From Haematobia irritans (taxonomy: Eukaryota > Arthropoda > Insecta > Diptera > Muscidae), in the NCBI RefSeq assembly GCF_050003625.1, contig NC_134399.1, forward strand, positions 224,372,975 through 224,436,974: DNA of 64,000 nt, in the 5' to 3' direction. Under the pieces are notes generated by a model. The model saw only the letters and a list, made by a program, of their open reading frames with translations, searched no databases and was not told the DNA's origin. Position 1 is the first letter of the stretch; the number at the start of each line of letters is the position of its first letter. The translations under genes and the position numbers were made by a program. This document shows, one piece after another, positions 10,761-22,712 of this stretch.

Positions 10761-11149
10761 TATTTCTCGTGATCATTCGAGCAATGCGGGTAAAAATTCA
10801 CGGGATTTAGATTGGAAATTACATGAAAGGCCTTATTTCATGGGATTCTCTTACACGCTTAGACGAGATGTGTAATATTCCCCTAAAACTCACACAAAAA
10901 TTGTTGTTATAAATTCAGATTTTTCAGTCGCTTTATTACATTCATTACTTATATGGTGAACGTTTTGTCAACCAAAGGCAGACTCGGATAGGCGACTGAC
11001 TGAGACTTTGGACAAACACTGGAATCTACTGTATACGGCTAGGTGCAGATCGTGCTGCGAGTGGCTCATTGCACATCGTTCCGCTCGAAGTTCGGTGGTA
11101 TTTTCTTTGCGTCGTCTGAGGAATTTAGAGACATTCCTACTGTTCCATC
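10761..11149 (+). other. Possible retrotransposon LTR/leader remnant
   Basis: Around 10,868-10,948 a stretch reads TGTAATATTCCCC...TTACATTCA, LTR-like with TG...CA limits, followed by ATATGGTGAACGTTTTG, which resembles leader sequence downstream of some insect LTRs. The following C/A-rich leader (11,360-11,700 and, beyond the Transib insertion, 12,825-12,950) is atypical for the window. No second LTR or gag/pol is visible, so this remains a guess. Confidence 0.25.
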
Positions 11150-11152
11150 AAA

Positions 11153-11325
11153 GAGACCTTCGGGTCTACTGTTCCACCACAGAGACTTTCGGGCCTACTG
11201 GTGCCCACAGAGACCTTCTGGCCTACTGTCCCCCCACAGAGACCTTCGGGCCTACTGGTCCACCACAAAGACCTTCGGGCCTACTGTTCCCCCACAGAGA
11301 CCTTCGGGCCTACTGTTCGTTCGTA
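11153..11325 (+). repeat. 29-bp minisatellite, about 6 units
   Basis: Consensus unit CACAGAGACCTTCGGGCCTA plus CTGTTCCCC. GAGACC anchors fall at 11153, 11182, 11210, 11239, 11268 and 11297 (29-bp steps, one of 28). Because 29 is not a multiple of 3, the two overlapping open frames here cycle through all frames of the repeat and are not evidence of a protein. Confidence 0.9.
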
Positions 11326-11329
11326 GATT

Positions 11330-11696
11330 AGCTAGTAGCCGCAGTAGTAGTTTGCATGGCAGTCGTCAACATTACTAAACCGACCTTTACCGATTACCGA
11401 CCCGAAGCTGATCCCGACTGTCACACCACTGGCACACCGTCTCCACAACAATAAACTGCAGCAACACTAGAAACCGTCTGAAAGCCGAAGATATCATCAG
11501 CAGTTCCCGATCAGTTACAAATCGACAAACAAGCAAGTTGCCAATCAACTACAAATCGACGAATGCCGAACTTCCCAATCGCCAACTCAGCAAACGTCCA
11601 CGCCAAGTCAACGAATCATCAACTACGCTGCATAGACAAACCAATACCGATTGTTTACGAACCAAAAACCTCATCAATTACCGAAGTTCTACGAGC
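11330..11696 (+). other. C/A-rich leader-like DNA
   Basis: Rich in CAAC, CCGAC and ACCG, poor in T relative to neighbours. It continues at 12,825-12,950 once the Transib is removed (ACGAGC|CGACG|TCCTCATA). No domain in any frame. Confidence 0.4.
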
Positions 11697-11701
11697 CGAC
11701 G

Positions 11702-12824
11702 CACAATGGGGTTTTTGATGTCAAAAGCGGGAATTAATTCGAAGTAGCTTTCCCTGTTTATAGTTTTAACTTTTTTCGGCCAAATTCACTAAAAGACATA
11801 AAACCAATCAAATTTTAAATATTTTTTAGTCCACATTTTATTTGTTTTCCATTAGTTAATTTGCAACAAAAAAAAAAAGAGAATGAATATCTGCTTTTTG
11901 ATCTGATTCTTAACAATTATTATCATCATCATCACAATCATCATCGTCAGTAAAATTACTATATGGATCATTATCATCAACACTGGCATTTTGATCACCA
12001 TCAAGATTTGACTCAAATATCAACATTTGAAATGCTTCCATAGGCAAATTGTGGGGTTTCTTCTCTTTTAATTTCTCATTTCTGATATAACTGGATCCGA
12101 AGTATGTTAATTAACAGTCTTTTAAATATCTCTTCATTTGATTTTTCCATAGAACATTTTCGCAAAAAATGCTCTCTAAAATTTTTAAAATCTTTGTTTC
12201 GAGCTTCTTGCGCTTCTTCCGACAACTGTCCAATTGGAAGTAAAGCGTGGTTAATTATTTCTGCTCCAAGTAATAAATATTTGTGCGCGGTTGGGGACAT
12301 CTAGTACCAGGGGTTGAAAAATGTATTTCCATTTAATTTCAAAATGTGCAAAAAAGTGCAGACAACTTTTGCATCTATGCTTTCAAAAGAGTTTATTGTT
12401 TTAGAAAACATAAACTTTTTTACTTAATTTGGCTTTATTCACAACTATTTGTCGACATATTTCTCGAAATCCTCTAATTTAAAGACTTACGAGCGAAACT
12501 AAATTTCAAATAATAACACAAGTCACATATAAAAACAAAAAACACAAAAATAATCTTATTAACCTGAGGATGAAGGTTCCACTATTATTTTTTAATTATC
12601 GCTTTAGAAAACACTCAAAACTAATTTTTAAGACACCAATAATTTACATTTATATCGCACGCAAGGAAAACGTAAAGTGACACAACGGTACTTGTCAAAG
12701 ACACAATTTTTGCGCTAGTGATGTGGAATTTTGTGTACTTTTACCGATTATAAAAATTTTTTCGGTTCTCCTAAATTTCATTTTTCAATTAATTCCCATT
12801 TTTGGTATCAAAAAACCCAATGTG
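11702..12824 (-). mobile_element. Transib transposon (1,123 bp), complete ends
   Basis: Terminal inverted repeats of about 40 bp: left CACAATGGGGTTTTTGATG, right (reverse strand) CACATTGGGTTTTTTGATA, both continuing to GGGAATTAATT. Perfect 5-bp GC-rich duplication CGACG at 11,697-11,701 and 12,825-12,829. The CACAATG start and a 5-bp GC-rich TSD are hallmarks of Transib, the superfamily from which RAG1 and its signal-sequence heptamer derive. Carries a C-terminal transposase relic on the minus strand; too short to be autonomous. Confidence 0.93.
11910..12411 (-). pseudogene. Transib/RAG1-like transposase C-terminal pseudogene
   Basis: Minus-strand frame from about 12,411 reads ESIDAKVVCTFLHILK, then GNTFFNPWY, a TAG stop at about 12,301, then MSPTAHK and LPIGQLSEEAQEARNK with the acidic residue expected of the RAG1/Transib catalytic Glu region, then FREHFLRKCS. 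A frame break follows before TSDPVISEM, and another before an acidic Asp-rich tail ending at a TAA (11,910-11,912). The family cuts at the CACAATG-type ends by a hairpin mechanism. The N-terminal half with the two catalytic Asp residues is absent. Identification rests on the motif order plus the diagnostic ends. Confidence 0.8.
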
Positions 12825-13382
12825 CGACGTCCTCATATATATCCGCTCATCAACAAGCCGAATAATCAACGACCACCGACCATCAAAAAAGCGACGCACT
12901 CATCCACGAACCGAAAATCTAGAAAAATTTTGAATTTTTGAAAATATTTGAGGTCAAATCTTATTGGCCAAATTTTATTACAAAATTGTTTGGGTTACAT
13001 TCAAAACACTGAATTCGAATCACATCGTAAGAAGTGATGGAAATTCAGTGGAAAGGCTATTGCAGTAGTGGGCATTGAAATGGTGGACATAGATTTGGTC
13101 AGACCGAGCTTTCGGCTTGTAAAAAATAAAATTGTTATAAAAATCGATTTTCTCATTATTTGTCCATATGTATCAAATTATAAAATTTCTAATTTAAATG
13201 GAAATTTCCACATAAAAATGTCACTGACAGAAATATTAAATTATATCGCCTCCCTAGCCGATCTAGGCCTGACTGTTCGTCTTTTTGCTCCAATTTGGAC
13301 CTATTTGAAAGTCGAAACATTTAATTCTAAAGATAAAACGTCTTTCATAATATTTTTTTTATTTTTTGGTCAAATAAAAACC
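12825..13382. other. No gene recognised
   Basis: First ~125 bp continue the leader-like sequence interrupted by Transib; the rest is AT-rich. The 106-codon frame at 13,068-13,388 has low complexity and no recognisable domain. Confidence 0.45.
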
Positions 13383-13479
13383 ATTTAGCAGAGAAAGGTA
13401 TCTTCTGCACTAAGCAAACTTCCCATTCGTATTTTAAGGACATTAAATCTTTGCACTCACGACAATATTTTATTTCAGT
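13383..13479. repeat. H-family MITE fragment
   Basis: Matches the H1 end: CTTCTGCACTAAGCAAACTT, TTTTAAGGACATTAAAT, CTCACGACAATATTTTATTT then CAGTATA, the mutated CAGTG terminus. Confidence 0.65.
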
Positions 13480-14340
13480 ATAGTTGTAGTATTTGAAAAG
13501 CGTCTGCATTATCGACTTTATTCACATGCTGCCACTGCCCTGCTCATCCTTCATTCTTTTTGAGCTGTTTTCATAATCTACATAACCTTTGAAGCCCAAG
13601 GACAAATTATATACAAAGTACATACATATACATACATACATATGTGTTAGGTAAAATGTAAATAATAATTTCATATTGTAAATTCCTTTGATGTATAAAC
13701 CATTTAACAATAAATGGGCCAAAGAGATATACAGAAGGCGGGCAAAATGTTCAAACAAAATAAAATAAAACGAAGAAATCCAAACAAGTCAGTGATGTCT
13801 TTTGTCTGTGCGAAAGGTGGAAAAAAGATCTACGCAGCAGTAATAATTTTTTGGTCGTTCTTCGCTCAAGTGTTTTTTTTTTTTTTGGTTTTGTTCTTGT
13901 ACCAACATAACTACAACTACCCAGTCTCAAACAGACTTACTTTCCTGCACGTGCACATGCACACACATGCATTCGTTAATTCCTTTGAGAGAGATGAATG
14001 TGGGAGAAAAGTTTTGTAAAATAAACTCAAACGATTAAAGCTACGTCATTCAACATTATTGTTTCGCCCCTTAAGTGACAACGTGAGTGACTACGAATTC
14101 ACGTGACACTCAAATCAACGGATAAGCTTAACTGCAATACGAAAAGAGAACGGGAGATGAAATGTGAGTAAGATGACAGAAAAGTAGGAGTGTCATATCA
14201 GATTCGACAAAGGCCTTCATATATGTGGGCGAATCGAAGGTAGTTATCAGGTAAAATAAATAGAAATATACAGTCACAAAAAAAAGTTGTACACCTATCA
14301 ATTTGAAGAAAATTGTAAAACGACACGAAAAATATGAACT
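13480..14340. other. No gene recognised
   Basis: AT-rich with a T12 run near 13,873-13,886. Open frames on both strands overlap (13,522-13,758 minus, 13,714-14,019 plus, 14,128-14,382 minus), are compositionally biased and show no domain; I do not call them. Confidence 0.45.
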
Positions 14341-14857
14341 AAATATGAGTCGATATAGCGATGTCCGTCTGTCCGTGAACACAATTTTGTAATCAAAGTC
14401 TAGGTCGCAATTTTAGTCCAATCGACTTAAAATTTGGCACAAGTATGTATTTTGGGTCAGAATAGAACCCTATTGATTTTGGAAGAAATCGGTTCAGTTT
14501 TAGATATAGCTCCCATATATATCTTTCGCCCGATATCTACACGCAAAAAAATAATTCTTTCCTCCCAAACGAAATTTTAGACAAACAAAGTTCGTTTCTC
14601 ATTCGCTTTTCGCTGTAAGGAAGTGTATTTGGAAGAAAAGTATATACTTTTTGTGATAAACGTTTATTATTTTCCAGGATGTAAAAACAATTTCATAAAG
14701 ACAAACTAAAAAAACATTGTTTTCGTGCTAATTGCATTTTCCCTCACATCTTTCTCACATCCATGAGATTTTTAGTTCTTAACATCTTTTCCTGTAATAC
14801 CAACAATGTAGAAGAAATTATACGATTTTATAAATTTTTAAAATTTTTTACCTTTCG

Positions 14858-14930
14858 CCTGGACGGAGAATCGAAGCGCGGACCATGCACTTTGTAAGCC
14901 AACACACTAACCACTGAGCTATGTACCTGT
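14858..14930 (-). other. tRNA-like module 2 in element C
   Basis: Minus strand: GAGCTCAGTGGTTAGTGTG-like A-box region (sequence reads CATAGCTCAGTGGTTAG), GCTTACAAAG, and CTTCGATTCTCCGTCCAGG in the B-box position. Of the module 2 copies this has the most tRNA-like A box. Confidence 0.6.
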
Positions 14931-15040
14931 TATGGTCATCAATAGATAAATATCCATATAAGTTATATTTATATAGCATAGCTTGCGGCGCCCACGAACC
15001 GAATAAACAAAGTTTATTTAACAGAACAAACATTTAGTTG

Positions 15041-15112
15041 GGCACCGTGGAGCAGTGGTTGCTACGTCCGACTTGCATGCCAAGGATCGTGGGTTCGATC
15101 CCTGCTTCGACC
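15041..15112 (+). other. tRNA-like module 1 in element C
   Basis: GTGGAGCAGTGGTTGCTACG, ACTTGCATGCCAAG and GTGGGTTCGATCCCTGC in order with tRNA-like spacing, ending TTCGACC. B box GGTTCGATCCC is canonical. Confidence 0.65.
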
Positions 15113-16084
15113 AAAGTTTTTTTTTTTTTACATATATTCCAGATATATTCGGAAGATTCCGAAAAAATGTTCAACATTACATTGTAGTATATTAAATTTT
15201 GAACTGTAAAATGTGTCTTATTAAAGACCTAAAGTCAGAAAAGAACAGTGTTTGATATAAACGAAATGGACTGTGTTGTTGTTTCAAAACTAACTTTTTT
15301 TATTGAAAAAATAAAAATTTTGTAACAAACGATTTTTTTTGGTGATAAAAGTTTAAAATTTTCGAAGCAATTCAAAAAACTATAACAAACGAAAAACGTT
15401 TTCGGTACACGTTTTCCAAACGTTTTTTTTTCTTTGCGTGTACTAATATGGGCCCAGAAGCCAGAATTTCAGCCTGATTTACTTTAAATTTTGCACAAGG
15501 AGTAAAAAAGTGTGCCGATTTAGATATAGCTTCCATATATATCTTTCGCCCGATATGCACTTATATGAACCCAGAAAACAGAGTTTTACCCTAATTTGCT
15601 TAAAATTTTGCACAAGAAGAACAATTAGTACTATAGTCAAGTGTGCCAAATTTTATTGAAATCGGATAAGATTTAGATATAGCTCCCATATATTTTACTC
15701 CGATTTACTTGAAATTTTGCTCAGGGAGTAGAATTAGCATTGTAGCTATGCGTGCCAAATTCGGTTGAAATCGGTTCAAATTTAGATATAGCTCCCATAT
15801 ATATGTTTTTTCTGATTTCGACAAAAATGCTCAAAATACCAAAATTTTCTTTGTAAAATAGCCACTGCTTAGTCGAAAAGTTGTAAAAATTACTCTAATT
15901 TTCCTAAACTTCTAATACATATATATCGAGCGATAAAACATAAATAAAGTTTTGTGAAGTTTCCTTAAAATTGCTTCAGATATAGTGTTTCCCATATTTA
16001 TAACCTCCACCAAAGGATGGGGGTATATTAACTTTGTCATTCCGTTTGTAACACATCGAAATATTGCTCGAAGACCCCATAAAG

Positions 16085-16263
<179 letters not shown>

Positions 16264-17106
16264 TGGGTTGTGGTGAAATTCTGTCGATCTGAGCATGTCC
16301 GTCCGCCTGTCTGTTGAAATCACGCTAACTTCCGAACGAAACAAGCTATCGACTTGAAACTTGGCTCAAGTTGTTGTTATTGATGTAGGTCGAATGGTAT
16401 TGCAAATGGGCCATATCGGTCTACTTTTACGTATAGCCCCCATATAAACGGACCCCCTAATGTGGCTTGCCTATCCTCTAAGAGAAGCAAATTTCATCCG
16501 ATCTGCCTGCAATTTTGTACATGGTGTTAGTATGTGGTATCTAACAACCATGCAAAAAATTGGTCCACATCGGTCCATAACTATATAGCCCCCATATAAG
16601 CCGATCCCCAAATTTGGCTTGCGGAGCCTCTAAGAGAAGCAAATTTCATCCGATCTGATTGAAATCTCGTACATGGTGTCATCATATGATCTCTAACAAC
16701 CATGCAAAAATTGGTCCACATCGGTCCATAATTATATATAGCCCCCATATATGCTTCTAAGAGAAGCAAATTTCATCCGATCGGGCTGAAATTTGGTACA
16801 TGATGTTGGTATATGGTCCCTAACAACTATGCTAAAATTGGTCCACATCGGTCAATAATTATTTATAGCCCCCATATATTAAGATTTAGCTTGCGGAGCC
16901 TCAAAAAGAAGCAAATTTCATCAGATCCGGCTAAAATTTGGTACATGGTGTTAATATATGGTATCTAATGACCATGCAAAAAATGGTCTACATAGGTCCA
17001 TAATTATATATAGCCCCATATAAACCGATCACCATATTTGACTTCCGGAGACTCTTGGAAGACCAAAATTTATCTGATTCTGTTGAAATGTGGTACGTGG
17101 ATTTAA

Positions 17107-17340
17107 CCCTCTAATGCCCCAATTTTTTTGCCAGCTGATTAAATTTTCAATTTTAACGACACAAAAGCAAGAGAACTAAGCAAGAAAATAGTATACGGTA
17201 AAATTCAGCATATGCTGCAAAGCATCTTGGATAGTTTCAAATAAGTTTTCTTTTTATTTTGGCCATTTTTGTTGTCTTAAGGTGTGTTTAACTAAAAGCT
17301 TCCTTATTAAATGAAGCCCGCCTAAAGGCGGGCTTGGGCA
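17107..17340. mobile_element. piggyBac-like MITE (234 bp), right end clipped
   Basis: TTAA at 17,103-17,106 and 17,341-17,344, with left end CCCTCTAATGCCCC (CCCT start after TTAA as in piggyBac). The right end has GGGCATTAA, matching CTAATGCCC but lacking the outer GAGGG. A perfect hairpin AAGCCCGCC-TAAA-GGCGGGCTT sits at 17,314-17,335. Inserted in an S unit. Confidence 0.65.
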
Positions 17341-18084
17341 TTAATTTATGGCCGCAAACACCCATGCAAAAATTGGTCGAAATCGGTTCATAATTATATA
17401 TAGCCCCCATATAAACCGATCCCCAGATTTGACCTTCGGAGCCCCTTTGAAGAGCAAAATTCATCCATTCGGTTGACATTTGGTACGTGATGTTAGTATA
17501 TGGTATCCAACAACCATGCAGGAATTGATTCATATCAGTCCATAATTATATATAGCCCCCATATAAACCGATCCCCAGAGTTGCCCTCCGGTGCCTTCTG
17601 GAGAAGCAAAATTCATCCGATCTGGTTGAAATTTGGTACCTGGAGGTAGTATATGATATTTAACAACCATGCATAAAGTCCATATCAGTCCATAATCATA
17701 TATAGCCCCCATATGAACCGATCCCGAGATTTGGTTTTGGAGCCACTTGGAGGAGCAAATTTCATCCGACTCAGTTGAAATTTGGTACATTGTGCTAATA
17801 TATGGCCGTTAACAACCATGCCTAACTAGGTCCATATCGGTCTATAGTTATATATAGCCCTCAGATAAATCGATCCCCAATCACACGAAAATTGGCCATA
17901 TCAAGTGCATAATTGTATATAGCCCACATATAAGCGACCCCCATATTTCAATTCTGGCTCTCTACGTACCGTGCAAAAGTCCATATCGATTCGTAATTAT
18001 TTGTAGACTTACCTGTACATACCTTTCTTGTCTAATATATACCACGTATAGACTAACTCACAATTTAAATTTAAAATCGTTAAA

Positions 18085-18328
18085 AAAAAAAATTCTACTC
18101 CTTAACTCGTTTTTAAGGGACTTTGATAGCATGTGAAGAAAAAAAGCTGAAAAAGCGAAAAATTAAAATTTGCTGCTTAGAAGCAAGTACACAAAACCCA
18201 AATTTAAAAGAGAATTGTGTCTTAAGAGTATCCTTACTTGTATTCTCCGCTTCTTTGGCTCGGAATCAACAACAAAATTGTAAAAATGAAATGAAAATCT
18301 TTGGAACAGGGCTTGCTTTTTTCAGTGT
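18085..18328. repeat. H-family MITE fragment
   Basis: Matches H1/H6: AACTCGTTTTTAAGGGAC, GAGAATTGTGTCTTAAG, CTTCTTTGGCTCGGAATC, CTTTGGAACAGGGCTTGC, ending in the CAGTG terminus (TTTTTTCAGTG). The other end is missing. Confidence 0.7.
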
Positions 18329-18714
18329 GGGGATTCAAGAATCTGTTCATTTAAGGATACATCAAAATCTGGATCGACAAGAGTCCTGTTTTGCATATTT
18401 CTAAAGGAACCCGAAATTCTGGCAATCCATATGGAAATTTCAAGCTGGCAAAAATAATAGACCTTTTATGCTTAAGAATACAAACCGGAAGATCTGTCTA
18501 TATGTGGGCGTAAAGTCTACAGTCAGATGGATATATCTCTATTGTTTTAAAATAAAATTAATTTAAAATAAAACTAAAATCGATACTTTGAAATGTTGGC
18601 AATAGACTTTTATGGTCTGCAATATCATTGGATATTGCAGCGTAATTTCAATTATTACAGATCGACGGAAGAACTCAATGGAATAAAATTTGCATATATA
18701 CTTCTTTGGCCAGA

Positions 18715-18771
18715 GTCGAGAAAATTTTTTACGACTCCCGCTCCGACTCCGAATCCACAGCCCTGCTACTC
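18715..18771 (-). repeat. hAT element end, fragment
   Basis: Reads inward on the minus strand from CAGGGCTGTGGATTCGGAG with GGAGTCGG repeats, a common hAT terminal pattern. The partner end and an 8-bp duplication are not found. Confidence 0.4.
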
Positions 18772-19617
18772 TGCTATAGTAATTGTTGAATATGATATGA
18801 GAAGAGCGGAAATTTGGAACTATTTTTATTTTTCATTGATATTCAAAATTTCTGAGTCCTGAGACAACATGTCTCATAATCCCACATAACGCTTTCGTTA
18901 AACGAAAAATTCTTGGTGAAAAGAAGAAAAACCCAGAAAATGCTGACAAATGCATTTCATAAAGAAAATAATTCAAAGGTCTTGGAATTTTAGTTTGAAC
19001 AGCAACAAAAACAATAATATAACATGACTGGCAAAAGAATCAACACTGTGGCCGTACTCGTGACAACGGAATCACTTTATCTCAAGCGACCAGCAGTATT
19101 TCGTTTCGATGCCATCATCAAGCATAAAGTCATCACCATCGTCCTTATTTTCATCATCCTTGGCAGCCACATCAACGCTCTCTACTCTAACCCGTCATCA
19201 ACCACAACACAGCAGTTACTTGAGTCACAAGGAAGCTGGAGCCAGGTTTGCTGACATTTTCTGCAGCATAGAAACCAGTCAAAGGACTCGTTGTTACTGC
19301 ATGCATCTATCTTCTTGTCAGCGGAGGTATTTCAAGAGCCTTGCCTTTGGTCTTTGTTATACTCTTGTCATCATATTCCTGGCTGTGGTCACAAACGAAA
19401 TGGGGAAACAAAACTAAGGAGTTAAGTGAGCAAAAGAAAAAACAAACAAATCTACTTTTATGGAGGAAATTCAAATCCTCAAGAGAAGATTATCATTAAG
19501 AAATTCAAAATGGTGAATCCATGTTGTCCCAGAATAGCCAAACCGCAGTGAAAGGAAACGCATGTTTCAACAGCTCCCTTATTCAGTTTGATTCAAAAAT
19601 CTTAAGAAACGCATAAC
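18772..19617. other. No gene recognised
   Basis: Two overlapping open frames (19,024-19,254 and 19,109-19,417 plus) cover a TCATCA-rich stretch. The first has a hydrophobic segment (residues ~37-50) but no recognisable family, splice context or second exon; left uncalled. Confidence 0.4.
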
Positions 19618-20215
19618 CACTCAGAAAAAAGCATGCCCCGTTCCAAAGATTTTGTCTTTACTTTAACAATTTTGGTATTGTTTCCTAACCAAAGAAGCGG
19701 AGAATACAAGTAAGGATACTTTTAAGACACAGTTCTCTTTTAAATTTTTCGCTTTTTCAGCTTTTTTTTCTTCATATGCTATCAAAGTGCTATAAAAACG
19801 AGTTAACGACAACTTTATTTTCCAAATTAAGAATCGAATTCCAGTAGAAATTATGCCATGTTTCAAGTAAAAAACGTCTTTAAAATAAGGTGCTGAAAAA
19901 CTTGTCCTATATTTGAACGATTTTTTGCTTTGTAGTCAAGATGCAAAACGACAACAAATTTAAAGATAATTTCATTAAATTTAAAGAATTTTTCTAAATT
20001 ATTAAAATCAAGTTGACCTTAGCCCAAACATTTTTTCTTTCATGTTAAATCACTTAATTATAAGGACAATACGACTTCATTGAAAAGTTTATCGATTTTT
20101 TGACAAGGAAAAAAAACTTTATATTAGAGAAATGCGTCTTCTATGCTAAGCAAAATTTCTATTCGTAGTTTAAAGACATGAAATTTTTGACCTCACGACA
20201 ATATTTTTTTCTGTG
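19618..20215. mobile_element. H-family MITE (H6, about 598 bp)
   Basis: Left end CACTCAGAAAAAAGCATGC, right end CTCACGACAATATTTTTTTC then TGTG. Interior matches H1 in inverse orientation (GGTCAACTTGA/ACTTCATTGAAAAG blocks). The right flank is TA, the left is AC, so the duplication is not certain. Confidence 0.7.
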
Positions 20216-20217
20216 TA

Positions 20218-21657
20218 CAAAAAAAAAAACTCTTAAGAAACGCTAACTACAGCAACGGTTGCCCATTTTTTCAATTTTATTTTTCGAATATAAAATTCAC
20301 TCTCAATTTTGATAGAGATTTCTATATTGGATGTGCATGAACTCGTTCGTTAAATTCAAGCATTTAATATCATCATCGTGTTATCCTTGATACGTTAGCC
20401 ATACGAAACGATGACTGGGTTTCTGGGTATATCGAAATGAGTTCATGTTGGTTCAAGACCTCTAATCGAATGATGGAGATGAGTATGAGTCTGGTAGTCC
20501 TTAATAGTAGGTGAAAAATAATTGGTGGTGAATTTCAATCAATTCGCCGTAAGTACTAAAAATCTGTAAAGGAGCGAAATTACGCAGGTTCACTTCACAC
20601 AATAAAAATTGAGTGTATTCAGCAAATTCTCAGGCATGCGCATACGTTGGCCAAGGAGAATAGTGCAGTACGTCGCAGTTCTGCTGGGTCTCTGTTGCCA
20701 AAGACTTCGCAGTAACTTTGGAAAATTTCTCTCTCTCTCTGGTTGTAATTCACCATGGCTCCCATTTTGCAGGTCTGTAAGGAAAATTGTCCTGTATGGG
20801 ATTCAGTTCTCTTTGGAAACTGTTGTCTTCTGTATAAATATCCTAAATTTCAATGCAGGAATATATTTTCTCAGTGAAAATTAAAGACATGATATTTAAA
20901 GAGAGCTTATTTACAATTCGCATAGAAGTTATTTCTCACAGCATTTATGTTAAATTTGCTACCATTTTCTATACAACAAACTGTAATTTAATGGTTTTGT
21001 ACTGCTTAAGGACAATATACAAACAGTCCATTCACTTATTACCAACCTTAGTTCCCAACGGCATATTTTAAAGCGTACAGTGAAAGAAGATATTTATTTC
21101 TTTTCTGAATAACGAAATTTGTCTAAAAAATGGTTTGACGATAAAAAATGTTCTTTAACAAGGGTAGATGTAATCGTTGCAACGTTCCTCCTCAATTCTG
21201 GTTTACTTGCCGTTAAAGAAAATATTTTAGTATTTTTATATTATCCTAATATCAATGCACGCTGGCTTTTCTTCCATATCAAAATTGGGTTCCACTAAAA
21301 CCTGACCTACCTTATTGACCTAATATGAAGGATCATGTAACCTAAATTTTAGGATACGGAGCTATGCAAATTGCTTTACAAAAAAAAAATTGAAATTTTA
21401 ATTTAATATTTTTGTTGTATTTTTTTAATTTAGGACACAAATCTTTGATATCTGCTTCCCTCCATTTTAAATGAGGCAAATTTTTCTTAAATTAAAGAAA
21501 AAAATTTTTGAGTTATAGAAGTTTGAGTTAAAGAAGTTATACTGACAATTTTGGCTAAGATACTGATAATAGGCTAAGACTTATTTTGAGGATTTTGAAT
21601 CTTTGGTTTTTGTTTTTTAAAATAAGAAAAAAAAAATACTGCCTAAACATTTGCTTC
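20218..21657. other. No gene recognised
   Basis: AT-rich DNA. Open frames at 20,609-20,884 and 20,853-21,071 have no domain; the first contains a CTCTCTCTCTCT run. Possibly host intergenic or intronic. Confidence 0.4.
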
Positions 21658-21659
21658 TA

Positions 21660-22325
21660 CACTGAAAAAAAAATATTGTCGTGAGGTGAAAGATTTCATG
21701 TCTTTAAAATACGAATACAAATTTTGCTTAGCATAGAAGACGCATTTCCCTAACGTAATGTAAAGTTTTTTCATTGTCCAAAAGTCGATAAACTTTTCAA
21801 TGAAGTCGTATTGTCCTTATAATTAAGTGATATGACTTAAAAATGGGTATCATAACATGAAAGAAAAAATGTTTGGGCTAAGGTCAACTTGACTTTAATA
21901 ATTCAGAAAAATTCTTTAAAATTTATGAAATTGTCTTTAAATTTGTTGTCTTTTTGCATCTTGACTACAAAGCAAAAAATCGTTCAATTATAGGACATGT
22001 TTTTCAAAACTTTATTTTAAAGAAGTTTTTTACTTCAAACATAGCATAATTTCTACTGGAAGTCGAGTCCTAATTTGGAAAATAAAGTAGCCGTTAACTC
22101 GTTTTTAAAGGACTTTGATAGCATATGAAGAAACAAACTGAAAAAAAACAAAAATATTAAAATATGCTTCCTAGAAGCAAGTACACAAAACCCAAATTTA
22201 AAAGAGAATTGTGTCCTAAAAATATCCTTACTTGAATTCTCTGCTTCTTTGGCTCGGTATCAATACCAAAATTTTTAAATTAAAGACAAAATCTTTGGAA
22301 CTGGGCATGCTTTTTTTTCTCAGTG
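21660..22325. mobile_element. H-family MITE (H1, 666 bp)
   Basis: Ends CACTGAAAAAAAAATATTG and, on the reverse strand, CACTGAGAAAAAAAAGCATG. TA at 21,658-21,659 and 22,326-22,327. Interior holds family blocks (TTTCATGTCTTTAAAATACG, CTTAGCATAGAAGACGC, AACTCGTTTTTAAAGGAC). No coding. Confidence 0.85.
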
Positions 22326-22712
22326 TATATGAATGCTAAATGTCAAACAAATGCAGATTAGATACATAACAATAGTATCCAAAATTTGGTTTTATAGAGC
22401 CTAGATTTAATGCTACATAAATCCTTAAAAAATCTTTATTTTAAAGAAGCCGCATCTTTGTCCTTCCGTTAAAGATTTTGGTACTGATTCCGAGCAAAGG
22501 ATTTTTTAAGGACCTATTTAGCTAAAACAAATAGGATACAGATCTCATTTATCGAATTTTTATGGTCAGTTTGCATTATATTAATAAATCTATATACGTG
22601 CAACTAAATGCCAGAATAAAATCCCAGATTATATCAGACACTTTAAAGTTACAAATATTTTCCTAACTCCAAAAAAATCTTTAAACCAAATATAGAAAAT
22701 CTTACATATAAA

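Larger units (their letters stand above)
14540..15440. mobile_element. tRNA-module inverted-repeat element C (901 bp)
   Basis: Ends CACGCAAAAAAATAATTC and, on the reverse strand, CACGCAAAGAAAAAAAAACG. TA at 14,538-14,539 and 15,441-15,442; removing the element restores CGATATC|TA|CTAATATGG of an R unit. Contains both tRNA-like modules in the same divergent arrangement as elements A and B although its termini differ. Confidence 0.88.
14341..16000 (+). repeat. Family R copy (with nested element C)
   Basis: Starts in the R leader (GAGTCGATATAGCGATGTCC, GTCTGTCCGTGAACACA) and runs through several units to a TTTCCCATATTTATA end, where family S begins. Interrupted at 14,540-15,440. Confidence 0.85.

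Noticed and set aside
11008..11378. Two overlapping ORFs as a repeat protein gene
   Set aside because: They are overlapping frames of a 29-bp minisatellite; 29 bp cannot encode a constant repeat in one frame.
19024..19417. Small membrane or secreted protein
   Set aside because: One hydrophobic stretch but two competing frames, TCATCA-rich composition and no splice or homology support.
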